Assembly: GCA_028095005.1 (NCBI GenBank)
Contig: CM051460.1
Span: forward strand, 14,245,501 to 14,309,500
Reading direction: 5' to 3'
Source: Rhynchospora pubera
Taxonomy: Eukaryota; Streptophyta; Magnoliopsida; Poales; Cyperaceae
Length of the DNA stretch: 64,000 bases
This document shows, piece after piece, positions 12,208 through 24,924 of the stretch. The first letter of the stretch is position 1. The number at the start of each line of letters is the position of its first letter. The position numbers and the translations under genes were made by a program. The notes beneath the pieces were generated by a model. It did not search any database and was not told where the DNA came from. It saw only the letters and a list, made by a program, of their open reading frames with translations.

Positions 12208-12822
12208 GGTCTTGTCGACAAAATTGATTTGTACGTTTGGAACAAAGGTTTCTATTTTACGGAAGATTGGTTCTGTAATATAATGCGACCTCAACTGCAA
12301 AATGAATTGGAGAAAACTCAAGTCATCGGATTAGCTTCTGTACTAATAATAACTGTAACATTTGCTGCAGCATTCGCCATCCCTGGAGGTTACAACACAA
12401 ATGATGGTACACCAGTTCTAGGAAAGAGATATATGTTCAGGGCGTTTGTCTTCGCCAACACAATGGCATTTATACAATCGTTGACAAGCGTATTTATCCT
12501 CCTAAGAAATTCTATACGAAATGATGCAGATGACCTTGATTTCCGATTAGCAAGCACGTTGGCTTTCTCAGCAGGGAATTGTATGATACTAGCATTTGGG
12601 CTTGGATCGTATGTGATGCTTGCTTCAGTTAGTCTGCCCGTTGCAGTCATCGTTCTTACTATTGCAGTGTTGTTTGCTTCACCTACCCAGATAATTGTCA
12701 TTGTAGTAGTAACAAAATTATGGAAATTATTCGCAATGAGTGACATTTTTGGAATTCCTATTGCAGTAGTGATATTTTATATGTTACCTTCGCTGTTAAT
12801 CTTCTTTCCTGCTTTCCTGTAA
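12208..12822 (+). pseudogene. Orphan last exon of a PGG-domain (ankyrin/ACD6/ITN1-type) membrane protein
   Basis: A pyrimidine-rich tract ending in 'tttacag' at 12201-12207 is a good splice acceptor, and the frame is open from 12208 to the stop at 12820-12822. It encodes the PGG domain: 'ELEKTQVIGLASVLIITVTF', then the diagnostic 'AIPGGY', followed by hydrophobic segments forming about four membrane helices. In the family this C-terminal membrane unit follows N-terminal ankyrin repeats and acts at the plasma membrane or ER in stress and defence signalling. No ankyrin-repeat exon is visible in the preceding 12 kb, so this is most likely a gene fragment. An exon beyond a very long intron cannot be excluded. 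An ATG-started reading from 12139 would include intronic sequence and is less likely. Confidence 0.75.
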
Positions 12823-15800
12823 CAATATAACCAGTACTATTGCTGGATATATAGCTTGAATCGTCAATGTATTTCCCATGTGTTTTGAATTAATTAATTA
12901 ATAATTTTCACTGAAACAATTAATATTTATTTATATGTTCCGTAGAAACAATTAACTGACCTGTGGGGATATATTTCTTACGAATATTGAACAAAGAAAA
13001 CCAAAAAAATTGCCCTTCCCTGTTTATTCACCTGTTTCCTATTGAAATGCATGGACTCTTATTGCTTGAGAATCCAACTAGTCTAATTATGTACTTACAA
13101 GTTTTCGAAAGGAAAAATGCACTTCCTTGTTTAATTTCTGCACTTGGAGACTTGTGGTTTTGAATCATGCGACCACTTTGAACTTAGATGTCAATAGAGA
13201 TTGGCCTTCAAAAAAAGAAAATGTTAATAAAGATCGGATTTGAACCCCTAGTACCGTGATACAAAACTATAATCTCGCAGTAATATTTTTAAGGAAGTAA
13301 TAAATAAATATTAATATTGAAAATTTTTCTTTACTTAGTAATATATTTATATAAAAAAAAGCCTCGTATGTAACAGTAGGCTAGGCCCTCTCTGAAATTT
13401 CAAAGAGAATTTAAACCTTTTTTCTGGAAAAAGCTCAATATATATACAGGCCTGCTTAAGACAGGCTCTAAGCAAACTGTTGACACAAATTAGGCCTTGG
13501 AGAAACCATACATGGACCAGTTCAGATGATCTACAAAATAGAAACTATGGGTTATTTATCATTATTATTATTTTTTTAAGAATAAATTAAACTATGGGTT
13601 CCAGACAACACTACCAACAACAATCAAAGATTAATTAAGATGTTTTTAATCATAAATATCTATGTTAAATTGAAAATGACCCAATTTTGGTCCTATTGAG
13701 TAGCTCACCCTGATGTTCAGTTTCACTGCTCACTTTTGAAGTAAGTTTGGGTCGCTTTAGCACAGTTAGTATTTCTGAACAAATCTGGGATCTAACATCC
13801 CTCTGTTTCATAAAATTAGTTGGCCAAACTATCCAAAACATTCCCTCCAATCTATCAGAAGTAAATTATACTGGAATTGATCTTGTTAAATCCTAAGTTG
13901 ATGGCTTGATTTGAGAAACATAGGATTCAAGGCCAGTAACTTGTACTAGTTGTAATGGTTGTGAGTTGATAGTCATATCACATCCTATTAGTATACGTGT
14001 GATGTTTACTGGAACTAGATTAATTCAAAGTTGAGGAATGAAGACTTATGTGATAAGATGGGGCCTTTAAATGTGTTAGGTGGGGAACCGAAGAAAAGAG
14101 GTTGGTAATTCCCACAAGCAATGATTATAGGATTCCATAAATTGAAAATAGGCTAAGATTGTATGCTGGAGGTTCTTCTGCGCATTTTTGTGTGGTTTGT
14201 TATTGGTATACATTTGTTGTTTTGCTTGAAGAAAAAAGATTAAGACCATATTATATATAGTAATTTCATAGAAATAAATCAAATAGCATAGATTAGATGC
14301 TTCAATTTTGAGTTTTGATGTTATGCCTAATTATTGGACCAACTTTTTGTTTGTTGTTGTGTTAGATCTTTCATAATTATTAGGCCAACTTTTGGTGTTG
14401 CAAACTTTATATTAAGTTACTAAACGAAGTGTTAATTGAAATTTAAAATTGAAAAAATTGACAACCAACAATTTATTGAAGCTTTCCAGTCTTACTCATC
14501 CTAATTAAAATATAAAACTTAATCTCTGTGAGAAAAGTTTTTAGAAATGCTTGGTAATGACTGTCGAGTTAACAATAAAAAATGTTGTATAGTAAAACAT
14601 CATATTATTATGGATTTTGATAGTAGTAAAAAAGTATCTTACAATTAAAAGTCCAGATTCATCAACTTATCTAGTCTTCATCAATTATTTACCAATCGAA
14701 GTACATATTCACATCATTAGTGACATTAATTTTATTTTTGTTTTGTAATATGAAACACGTTGCATTAGAACATTTACAATTCACGTGACTACAAATTTTA
14801 TTAGCAGTATAAACTCATAGTCATTTTTACAAAGTGTATGGCATAATAATTAGAATAACGAAAAAAATGTAACTACCATACAACGCAACAATACCGATAT
14901 TTGTTGAGAAACTGCACTCGAGTCAACGGGCGCTTCTTCTTCAAACTTTTGTATTTGCTATAGACAATTTTGTTATTTTAATCGCCGACCCGTCACATGA
15001 TGTAAGCTGTCCATATACGGCGTATAGTATCTTATTACAATGAAACACGTGGATTCAAGAGCGAGCTGGAGTAAAGCTGTTGCTCTCTCCGACCTCCGCA
15101 TTTGTTGATTAATTAATAACTAATTCGGCTACTAAACACGGCCGAGGAATAAACTGGTTGGACTTGGATCAAGCCAATTTTTATTTCCGAGTAGTGAGCA
15201 TGTGGATCAAGGGGAATATTGTAAGGTACACCAACTTTTTGGAGGGATCATCAGCCTCATTATAACCATACAAATTTAGTTATATTTTTGGTATTAAATC
15301 AATATATATTTTTATTAACAAAATGTCATATTTGAACTCTATAGAAATGTGAATAATTATATGGTTGAATACTTTCACTCTGTTAAAAAGTTTTCTGAAC
15401 TCCGCATATGGAAGAGATACTGGTACAAGAGACACATTGAAGATGGTATGAGTTTGGCACATGATATGTACGTAGTATCTTCTAGAAGAGTAGATAACGA
15501 TATTTATCTAAATCCATGAAAGTTATTTAGTGAAGTTTGGAAAGTGACGTATTCCCAGTAAATTGCCCCTCGAAAGAATGTTCATATTGCATGTATTTAG
15601 AAAACAAAATTAGTCCTTCCGAGATCCTATCTTTTCTCTTTTTCTGTCTTCTATTTTAAAGAAAAAAAGTAATTATTAATGTTATATAAATCTATAAAAA
15701 TATAGAGAAACATATTATTTTATTTTCTTGAAGGCCTGTATAGAAACTTATTCATTTACAATATACGTACATAGCTACAAAAATTAACAATTTATTAATA

Positions 15801-16262
15801 TCACTGAACATAAGATAATTATTGTTAAAAAATTGGGGAGGAAAAAGTAAAAATAATACGGATGGACGTGGACTCTGGAGATTTCCGTGAACAATTTTAC
15901 GCTTTATGTGACATTAACATACAGTATGTTCAGAAATTTTCTAATGTGTTTCAGATAATTTAATAACTACTTTTTAGTTTTAAGCATAATTGGATCGCAA
16001 AATTTTAATTTTATTATGCAGTATTATGGGTTGCCGAAGTACCGAACGGATCTTTTGCGATTAACAACCAATCAATTGTTGATAATCAAGAAAATATAAA
16101 TCCAAAAAAAAAAAGTTGCAGCCTTTTAAAATGCATGTAAAATTATTGTTTCAACCGAGACAGATCCCTGAGATGCTTTCATTTCGAAAGAAATTGATAT
16201 CTTTTTGGATATTTCCTGAATTTGTCGTTATCTTCACTCTACTGGCCGCTTCAAGCCTTCAA
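12823..16262. other. Intergenic, no gene seen
   Basis: Very AT-rich. Short ORFs have no family resemblance. No tRNA, large repeat or transposon end was recognised. Confidence 0.5.
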
Positions 16263-16539
16263 CCTACAACAAATCGTATACAAACTGCAAACACCAATTT
16301 CTTATTATAAATCCCATGAAAATGCTAAACATTGATTAAATAAATAATTTACGATTAAATTTTGTGTGTTTAATTACACTCTGAATAGTTGATAAAATAC
16401 CCTACAACAAATCGTATACAAACTGCAAACACCAATTTCTTATTATAAATCCCATGAAAATGCTAAACATTGATTAAATAAATAATTTACGATTAAATTT
16501 TTGTGTGTTTAATTACACATTAAATAGTTGATAAAATAC
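16263..16539. repeat. Tandem duplication, period 138 bp, two copies
   Basis: Copy 1 (16263-16400) and copy 2 (16401-16539) both start 'cctacaacaaatcgtataca' and end 'gataaaatac'. They differ by one extra T and a few bases near the end. The high identity indicates a recent event. Confidence 0.95.
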
Positions 16540-17724
16540 ATGAAATATTATAAGGCTAACGAAAAAAATTTAGACAGGTTAATTTTGGATTTGATGGGAA
16601 CTAGTATATTAGTGTAGTATGTGCATAGCCGACTAGAAGTGTTCAATCAACATTTATACCGTTATTAGATTGCTGTAATTAATTAAAACAAAAGGAAATA
16701 ATAGCTGTAAGAAATGAAAAAGAAATAAAGAAAATAGTAAACCAGTATCAGTTCATTTAGTTTGTTCATTTCTTAAATGTAAATTTTTTGCATGTATTGT
16801 TATAAAATATTGCATACAAAATTTCTCACAAGTACCGTCTATATATTTATAGGCAAAAGAGAATTTATTGAAATTCACCAATTAATTTTCTTGACATAAC
16901 AATCCGTTTGATTTTGATAGACAAGTGTCTTTTCACTTATGGTATATCTTTTTTTTAACTTCTCTAATGGTATATCTGAATGAGGAGTCAGATAACGAGA
17001 ACAATGAATTAAACTAATTTTCGAATAATCAATACTTTATTTATTTTTATAGGAATAGTGAAATGATAGCAACTATGTTGAATAGATACACACTCATTGA
17101 AAGAACGAAAAATATTTTCAAATAATTATTAATTTAAATTTCCGCTACTTTTTATCAACTCAAATATTTCATTGCGTTGGTATTAAACAATTTGAACTTA
17201 TTTAATTAGCTATTGCAGAGGAATTTCAAAAAACAAAGTGCAGACTTAGAGTGGGAATGAGTGGGCCAAAAGCCCACGCGGGGCACGCACCCCCACCAGA
17301 ACCAGCGACGTTGACCTGTCTTAGACAGCTTACTTTCTGACCATATCTTCTACTTGTTTATTATTATTTTTTATACTAGCATATCTTCTATTTTATTTTT
17401 ATAGCACTTGTTCTTCTGTTTAATATTTTTTTTATAATTTCTGATTTGCTTCTGTAGTAAATATAATACGCAAAAAAAGGTTTCTTAAAAAAAAAAAAGA
17501 TACATGGCACGGCCTTTCTAGTAAACAATATTACCTAACTAATTAATATTGGATCAGTCGTTGGAAAATTTTCTCCTTCACATACAAACATTCCAAAATG
17601 GTTTACGTACAGGAAGTAAAACATAAAACAAAATTACTCGTAAGAGGTATTTCGTTTAAGAATTTTCAATAGTGATTTTTATCGATGTTGACGGTGAATT
17701 ATGTTTTAAAATATATATGAACCA
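16540..17724. other. Intergenic, no gene seen
   Basis: AT-rich. A short GC-richer patch at 17262-17310 contains the inverted repeat 'gtgggc caaaa gcccac'. No coding region was recognised. Confidence 0.45.
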
Positions 17725-17741
17725 TATATCTTGTAAAACGT

Positions 17742-17933
17742 GCATGTGGTCTAGTAGCTCAGGTGATAAAAGCACTTGGCTTTCTTCTAAGAGGTTCAGG
17801 GTTCAAGCCTGCATGCTTGCGATAGGCTTGGCGAGCCAGCGTAAAAACTCAGCTATATATACAAGAAATGACCAGAATCGGGGTGTCATTTCTAGCCTAC
17901 CCCAACTTGTTTGGGATAAAAGGCTTAGACTTT
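17742..17933 (+). mobile_element. tRNA-derived SINE (Au-like) with a 17-bp target-site duplication
   Basis: 192-bp insertion bounded by perfect direct repeats 'tatatcttgtaaaacgt' at 17725-17741 and 17934-17950. The 5' part is tRNA-like: an A-box-like 'tagctcaggtg' near 17753 and a B-box-like 'gggttcaagcc' near 17798 form the internal RNA polymerase III promoter. The 3' part has 'ccccaacttgtttgggat' followed by 'aaaggctta', which resembles the conserved 3' end of plant Au SINEs as I remember it. SINEs are copied by LINE reverse transcriptase, which makes TSDs of this length. It is not a functional tRNA, because the acceptor and anticodon stems do not pair as expected. Confidence 0.85.
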
Positions 17934-17950
17934 TATATCTTGTAAAACGT

Positions 17951-18694
17951 ACGTATGAATTTTAGAAGTACAAAAAATTAAATAAATAACTTACAGACAA
18001 TTTTGTAACTTGGAAGTTAGTAAAATGTAAACCAACACTAGTAATGACGAGATTGACATTAGAAGGTGATGCCGAAGTACGCTGCAGAATATTAGTTGGT
18101 CATAATTATAATGCAAAAGAGCCACATCCGACTATAATATATATTTGTGGGTCTAATTGTCTAATTTTCTGATTTTTGTGCCCTTGAATAAAGCATTAAT
18201 TGTCGTCCAATTTTTACAGGACTAGATATAATCATATAACTTATAAGTCTTATTATATATACTTACCTTTTCATTCATGGTTAGGACTTAGGAGTGCCGG
18301 ATGAAACACGTATACGTATTAATTGATGAATTATTATGGAAAAGAGAGTCTGCTCATAAAAGAGGTACGTTACAAAATGCATTATATATGGACTGGGGTT
18401 ATGTTTCATTCATGGAAGATATTTTACCATGTAAGTTCAAATTATGAAAACCAAAGATATTGATGTTTTGTCCATAGTCAATACATACTATTCGATTAAA
18501 GTTTCACCTATTTTTAATACTAGCAAGAATACCTTCATACGGGGTAAATAAAAAATAATAATAATATTAAACAATAAAGATATGTTGCTTAATTTACTAG
18601 CGATATAAGTAGATATGTTGATCAATTTGTTTCTTTATTAGATGGAAAACCAAAACAGATTATTACTTCGTCTAACGATCGGTATCCAACCACA
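17951..18694. other. Intergenic, no gene seen
   Basis: AT-rich host DNA between the SINE and the large transposon-bounded viral insertion. No coding region was recognised. Confidence 0.45.
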
Positions 18695-18806
18695 TATCAT
18701 CAAGGGGAAATTGTTTTTATGCCACTTCAAAAGAAGGAAATTGTGAAAATGTCACTCAAAAGTTAATTCTTCTATAAATGTCACCATGACCATATAAAAG
18801 TGCTAC

Positions 18807-18884
18807 ATGAACCCCAAGAATTGTCCCCAAGAGGAACCAGATGTTATAATCAAACCTGAAAAGGCCGACCTAGAATATTTTTGA
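18807..18884 (+). other. Short ORF (25 aa) ahead of the viral genes
   Basis: An ATG at 18807 opens 25 codons ending in TGA at 18882-18884. It could be a leader ORF, or the remnant of the first viral ORF, which is otherwise missing. The composition (acidic and lysine-rich) is not diagnostic. It lies near where viral sequence seems to begin. Confidence 0.25.
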
Positions 18885-18950
18885 AATAAAAGTCATTTAA
18901 GAATAAACCAGTAGAAACTCTAAAAATCCTTACAAAATTTAATTTTCTTT

Positions 18951-19358
18951 ATGAGTGACTGGCGCCTCAGTGCAAACAGTGCAATTTACAAAGAAGCGCT
19001 TAAGGCAACAGAAACAATCCACCAACCGACAGTCGGTTTTGTCAAGCCACAAGACATCACCGGACGAGCAATAGAAGTACAATTTAACCAAAATAACGCA
19101 ATTATCCAATTGTTGCTTAAATTGACTGAAGAAGTTGAAAATCTAAAAGCAGTAGTTAAGAAAATAGAAACTTCGAAAAGAAAGGAAGTCACTCAACCTG
19201 ACGACCTGACTGACTCCCTAGATCAGATCCAGCAACAACTTCAGAAGTTGAGCCTAGGAGAGCCCAGCAAGCCGGCAATACCGAAACCAAAAGGCAAACT
19301 TTTTGTGTTCAAGAACCCAAAAGAAATATTTGAAGCCGAGAAAAAGAAGGCAGCATGA
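18951..19358 (+). CDS. Endogenous caulimovirid virion-associated protein (badnavirus ORF2-type)
   Basis: 135-aa ORF. The N-terminus has the badnavirus-like phrase 'ALKATE...VGFVKPQDITGR'. Residues of about 35-70 form a heptad-rich coiled coil (IIQLLLKLTEEVENLKAVV). The basic C-terminus has 'KPKGKLFVFKNPK', typical of small virion-associated proteins that bind nucleic acid and the particle surface. Its stop overlaps the start of the polyprotein in an ATGA arrangement (19355-19358), as expected for viral ORFs translated in succession from one transcript. No break is visible in this ORF. As an endogenous copy it need not be expressed. Family assignment rests on recognisable phrases and gene order. 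Confidence 0.8.
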   Translation: MSDWRLSANSAIYKEALKATETIHQPTVGFVKPQDITGRAIEVQFNQNNAIIQLLLKLTEEVENLKAVVKKIETSKRKEVTQPDDLTDSLDQIQQQLQKLSLGEPSKPAIPKPKGKLFVFKNPKEIFEAEKKKAA

Positions 19359-22300
19359 GCAGAACACAAACAACAGAGGTGGCCAGGCCATCAGTGTCAA
19401 AAAGAGACACAAACCAAACCCCTACTGTTGAAGATCAGATCCGTGGCTATCGCCTTGGATCTAGACTTAGATTTGAGGCTCAAAGAAGGCTCCCTGGTCG
19501 AGCTCGACGATACCAGCGAAGCCTTGAGTCACAAATGAATCCCGACGCTGAGCTCAACATCTCCCAATACAGACAAGCACAGCAAGTCCCAGCAGAAACT
19601 TTGTACCAACCTGGATGGTCAGAGAGCAGACACCGAGTATACCAACATTACTCGGATGAAAGAACGTTGGTCATAGATGGCCAGCAAGTGGAGCTACCGT
19701 TCATCTCTGAAGAAAGTTTTAACCGACTTTCGCAAGAAGTGCTCCAACATCTGCATATCGGGCTAATTATGGTTCGATTGTACACGCTGCACAGGCGAAG
19801 TGCAGGTGTGAATGCACTAGTGTTGATCAGAGACACTAGATGGCGAGATGATAGAGCTGTCATCAGCTCTATGGAGATGGATCTTACATCTGGAACGCAG
19901 TTGGTATATACTGCTCCAGATATGACTCTAAGTATCCGTGACTTCAGAGATCACATTCAACTAGTGATTCAAACTCACGGGTATGAAGGATGGCAAGGTG
20001 GAGAGAGTAACATTTTACTCTCAAGGTCCCTAATTGGACGATTGTCCAATACAAGCCACACAAATTTCAGATACAATGTTCAGAACGTGGCGGACCACCT
20101 GGCAAGTCGAGGAGTTCAGACCATCCATGGCTCGCAACGTACAACCACAGAACTCCATGGAAGGCAGTGGCTTATGAGACCAGCTGTCAACTCACAAGTT
20201 CAGAATCCCCAAGTAGCACGAATCCGAGCAAGGACAGACGGCTCATTGTCTGTCAGATTTGCGGGGTATACAACAACAACCCCTGAACAAGAAGCTATGC
20301 GTGGAGAAAATGATGAGGAGGAACTCGAACAAGAATTTATCAACCTACTCACAATAGATGATGATTGGCCATTCGAGGATGACCCCGAATTTTCAGAAAT
20401 CTATTCAGACCCTGAGGAATTCAGTGAAGATGACGGGGCAGAGCAAGATGATGACTCTTTATTGGAGAAATGGTTCTTGGCAATACTAAGAGCTGAACAA
20501 ACTGAACCAACAGTTGAAATGTTGGAACCAATAAACCCGTATCAATGGTTCACTATTGAGCAGATAGACAGTGAAGACGAACTCATACAAATGACATTTG
20601 CAGAGTTTGATTGGCTAGAAACTGTTGATGCAGAAAGAGAGTGGCCTAAAGAACAAGCCTTGATGATGACTTATCAATGGGTTGAGTCAGATGGCGAAAA
20701 CGAAGATGACATAGTCTCCACGGTGCAATTCCTATCTCAATTGGATGCACCGACAAACCAAGATGAAGACTTGTTACGACTTCTAGCAAAAGGTGGTGGG
20801 AAAGAGGTCAGTTTCCAAAATTATTCCGAAACAAAGTGGGATGAAGACTCATTCGAAACGGTTTATATGATAGAAGAAATGGAGTACCCACAGTTCAAAA
20901 ATCTCAAAAAGAAAGTGGAAACAGTACTCTCAACAGCAGAATCTTCACTCACAAGACTACCACCTGAACCAATCATGGGCCCTGCTATGTACCCACCAAG
21001 TTCAAGGCAGCCACAAAACCTACAAATTCCAGAAATCAAAGCACGGTTGGGCAACATCTGCGGTGGCTATGCAAGGCAAATGAACGAAAGGTTTAATCTG
21101 CCAACAGCCCAAGCCAGTCAAGGCGCAATCCTGGTTTTACCAGAAGATATTGGGCTATACTCAGAAGTTATCTCCCGATGGGAATCAATCACTCTCAACT
21201 TAATAAATGAGAAAAACTGGGCAGATAACAAATCAAAGGTCAACTACATCGAAAACCTCCTAGGTGAAACGGAGAAAAAGACCTGGATTCAGTGGAGAAT
21301 GGCATTCCCCACTGAATATGAAGAATTAGTGAACATCGCCGATGATCCACAAAATGTAATATCACAAATCAGACGAATGTTCCTGTTGGAGGACCCGACA
21401 ACCGGGTCCACTGAAGAACAAGATCGAGCGTACAACGACCTGGAGAGGCTTTCATGCCACAATGTGAAAGATCTTTTCGATTATATAAATGATTATAAGA
21501 TCTTATCGGCAAAATCAGGAAGGATGTACATATCTCATGAACTCTCAACAAAATTTTTCAGGAAAATGCCTCCGATCATTGGTGGAGAAATTGAGAAGGC
21601 GTTTGCTGAGAAATACCCAGGTAATACTGTAGGTGTTATTCCAAGAATACATTTCATCTACCAGTACCTGGCAGAACAGTGCAAGAGAGTTGCACTCCAA
21701 AGGAGCCTCAAAGATCTCTCATTCTGTAGCCGCATACCAGTGCCAGGTTACTATCAAAAGAACAAGAAGTATGGTCTTCGGAAGGCGAAGACATACCGAG
21801 GCAAACCACATGATACGCACATCAGAGTATTCAAAAGGAAGCACGCAGATAAAGTAAGAAAATACAAGTGCTTTATATGTGGTGAAGAAGGACATTTTGC
21901 CCGCAACTGTATAAGACAAAAGGGCAACATTGCAAGAGCAGCCATAGTCGAAAATCTAGATTTAGATGACGACTGGGATGTGCTCTCAGTAGATCAAAAT
22001 GAACCAGATAGCGATGCAATCTGTTCATTTTCTGAAGGGGAAGGAAGTACTGGTCATTCTTTGATGGCTGGTATAAATGAGGTACCGTACGAAACCGTAA
22101 TGATGGTAACGAATGAGGAAATTTCATGGCGGGTGGTAATCTCAGTGCCTCAAGAAATCCAAAACTATGAGCATCAATGGGAAGACAACAGTCCAGTGGC
22201 GCAAGAATTCATGAGGTATCTATTCTGCAAGGAGCAGACTAATCCCAGGATGAGAGCACATTGCAGTATATGTCATTTGACTGTCTGCCCGATGTGTTCA

Positions 22301-24766
22301 AGGTTCAACCTGGGAAGAAGGTTAACAATACAAAGATCAAATCTCCAGTATGACAACAAGGATACCCTAATCAATGAGCTGATTGGGTATACAAATTTCC
22401 TCTTAGCAGAAAACCAAAGGCTAAAGGAAAGAATTGAAGAATTGGAGATGGAAAAAGATCTGAGTGAAATGCGAGATCCAACAAAAGGAAAAGCCCCAGA
22501 AGAGCCAGTTCTTGAAGAAGTAGATTCGAATGATGAAGCAATTGAAAACCATATCCAGAAACGAAATGGAGTGGTAATCAAGATGCTGACAGATAAAAAT
22601 GAATACATCAATACTCAAGTCCCGGATCCAAGAAAATGGAAGAGAGTCTTAAACAGACTTTACAACATTGAGCTGACAATGGAAATACCAGGGGTTGAGA
22701 AGTTCAAAATCCAAGCAATCCTAGATACTGGCGCCACAGTTTGCTGCGTAGACCAGAATGCATTTCCAAAAGAAGCTTTGGAACCAAGTGCGTACCCTAT
22801 TCAAATCAACGGAGTGAACTCTTCTCAAATAGCCAACCAAAAACTCAAAGGCGGAATGATGGCTATTGAGGAAAATCGTTTCCGTATTCCTTTCACCTAT
22901 GCATTCCCAATGAAACAGAGGGGCGGAATCCAAATGCTGATTGGTTGCAATTTCATCCGAGCCATGCAAGGAGGGCTTAGGATTGAGGGCAAAATGGTGA
23001 AATTTTACAAAAATGTCACAACAATTGCGACAAAAGTTGATGCTGAGGTAGTAGCTTCAGCAGCGATCGAAGAACTAAAGCTGTCTGAGCTAGAATATTT
23101 TGAGATCCAGAGAATCACTGCATACTCTCGTGGTGAAGAATCGCAGAAATTCAAAGAAAGGTTCAGACCTCTTCTTGAGAGATTAAAAGAACAAGGGTAT
23201 ATTGGAGAAAATCTTCTCCAACACTGGGAAAAGAATCAGATTAAGTGCAAGTTAGACATAATCAACTCGGATATCACAATCCAAGACAAGCCTCTGAAAC
23301 ATGTCACACCAGCAATGAAGGAGCAATTTGACAAGTATGTTCAGGCGCTACTCAAGATTGGGGTGATACGACCCAGTAAGAGCCGACATAGAACCATGGC
23401 AATGATGTTAAATTCAGGTACATCAATAGACCCAAAGACTGGCGCTAAAATCAAAGGCAAGGAGCGTATGGTATTTAATTACCGTACCCTCAATGACAAT
23501 ACCCACAAAGACCAATACAGCCTGCCAGGGATTAATACCATCCTTAAGAAAGTCGGCAATAGTCGGATTTACTCGAAATTCGACTTAATAAGTGGGTTCC
23601 ATCAGGTAGCAATGGATCCTGAATCGATTGAATGGACGGCTTTTGTTGTTCCAAATGGCTTATATGAATGGCTAGTTATGCCATTCGGGTTGAAGAATGC
23701 ACCGGTAATTTTTCAAAGAAAGATGGACGATTGCTTCCGGGGAACGGAAAACTTCATAGCAGTCTACATCGATGATATACTGGTATTTTCTGAGAATGAA
23801 GAACAGCATGCCAAACACTTGGAAGCCATGCTGACAATTTGTGAGAAATGGGGGCTTGTACTCTCCCCAACTAAAATGAAAATAGCTGTACAAGAAATCG
23901 AATTCCTAGGTGCAGTTATTGGGAACAGAAAAATCAAACTTCAGCCGCACATAATCAAGAAGAGTATCTCTTTCGATGAAGAAAAATTGAAGGAGAAGGC
24001 TGGTATGAGATCATGGCTTGGCATCCTCAACTATGCCATATCATACATACCGAAATTGGGAACGTTACTTGGGCCATTATACTCAAAAACAAGCGAACAC
24101 GGTGACAAAAGGCTCAAAAGCTAAGACTATGAGATCATCAGAAAGGTTAAACAAGCGGTGCAGCAGCTCCCAGATCTCGAGCTACATCCAGAAGGATCCT
24201 ACATCATCCTTGAAACAGACGGATGCATGGAAGGATGGGGCGGAGTATGCAAATAGAAGAAAGCAAAGCATGACCCCCGAAACACAGAGAAAGATTGTGC
24301 GTATGCAAGCGGGAAATTCCCAGTGATTAAATCTACAATAGATGCAGAGATCTATGCTTGCATGGAAACGATGAAGGCACTCAAGATTCACTACCTGGAT
24401 CAAAAAGAGATCACTCTCAGAACTGATTGCCAGGCCATAATCAGTTTCTATAACAAGTCGGCACAAAACAAACCTTCAAGAGTCCGATGGATTAACTTTG
24501 TTGACTTTGTTACAGGAACAAGAGTGCAAGTAAATTTCGAGCACATTGATGGAAAGCAGAACGTACTGGCTGACTCACTCTCAAGACTTACAGCAAATAT
24601 GGTAAAAACCGAAAATTGTTACTGGGCCGACGAACAGCTAGCAGATTTAGAGAAAGTGCTCGAGGAAACAAAAGATGCTCCCGAAGAGATCCTAAATCAT
24701 CTAGCAACAACGGTTGGCCAGATAGGCAACATGCTAGATGAGAACAGTGTTCTCAGATATCTCTAA
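19355..24766 (+). pseudogene. Endogenous caulimovirid polyprotein (movement, coat, protease, RT, RNase H) with two in-frame stops
   Basis: Open for 1589 codons to a TAA at 24122-24124. The same frame resumes, meets a TAG at 24254-24256, and then stays open to the stop at 24764-24766. Order: movement-protein region at about residues 100-330 (with 'EGWQGGESN' near 210); acidic linker; coat region with a CCHC zinc finger (C..C....H....C) near residue 839; a second cysteine cluster near 958-985 of the kind seen in badnaviruses; aspartic protease motif 'DTGA' near 1124; reverse transcriptase with 'YIDD' near 1471; RNase H. Both stops fall at or in RNase H, so that domain cannot be made as one chain. 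There is no frameshift. Function in the virus: replication by reverse transcription, packaging and cell-to-cell movement. Here it is a chromosomal relic, described only and not reconstructed. Confidence 0.9.
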
Positions 24767-24924
24767 GAAAAGACGAAAGCGGGCATGGTGGACCGCTGGA
24801 AAAACCCACCATAACCATTGTATCTAAGGACCCGTCTGGCAGTAATCTACGGAAAACTGCTGACATTTTTAGAAAATTTGTTTCTATTTTATGTATGTAA
24901 TTTTACAAATTTTATTTTCAGGAG

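Noticed and set aside
12390..12746. 118-aa minus-strand ORF opposite the PGG exon
   Set aside because: Antisense shadow of a recognisable membrane-protein exon. Its own translation matches no family and has no splice or promoter support.
17742..17830. Functional tRNA gene
   Set aside because: Only box A/B-like motifs are present. The cloverleaf arms do not pair and the unit continues into a SINE body with TSDs.
22273..22611. 112-aa and other minus-strand ORFs opposite the viral polyprotein
   Set aside because: They lie wholly inside a recognisable coding frame on the other strand and have no family features.
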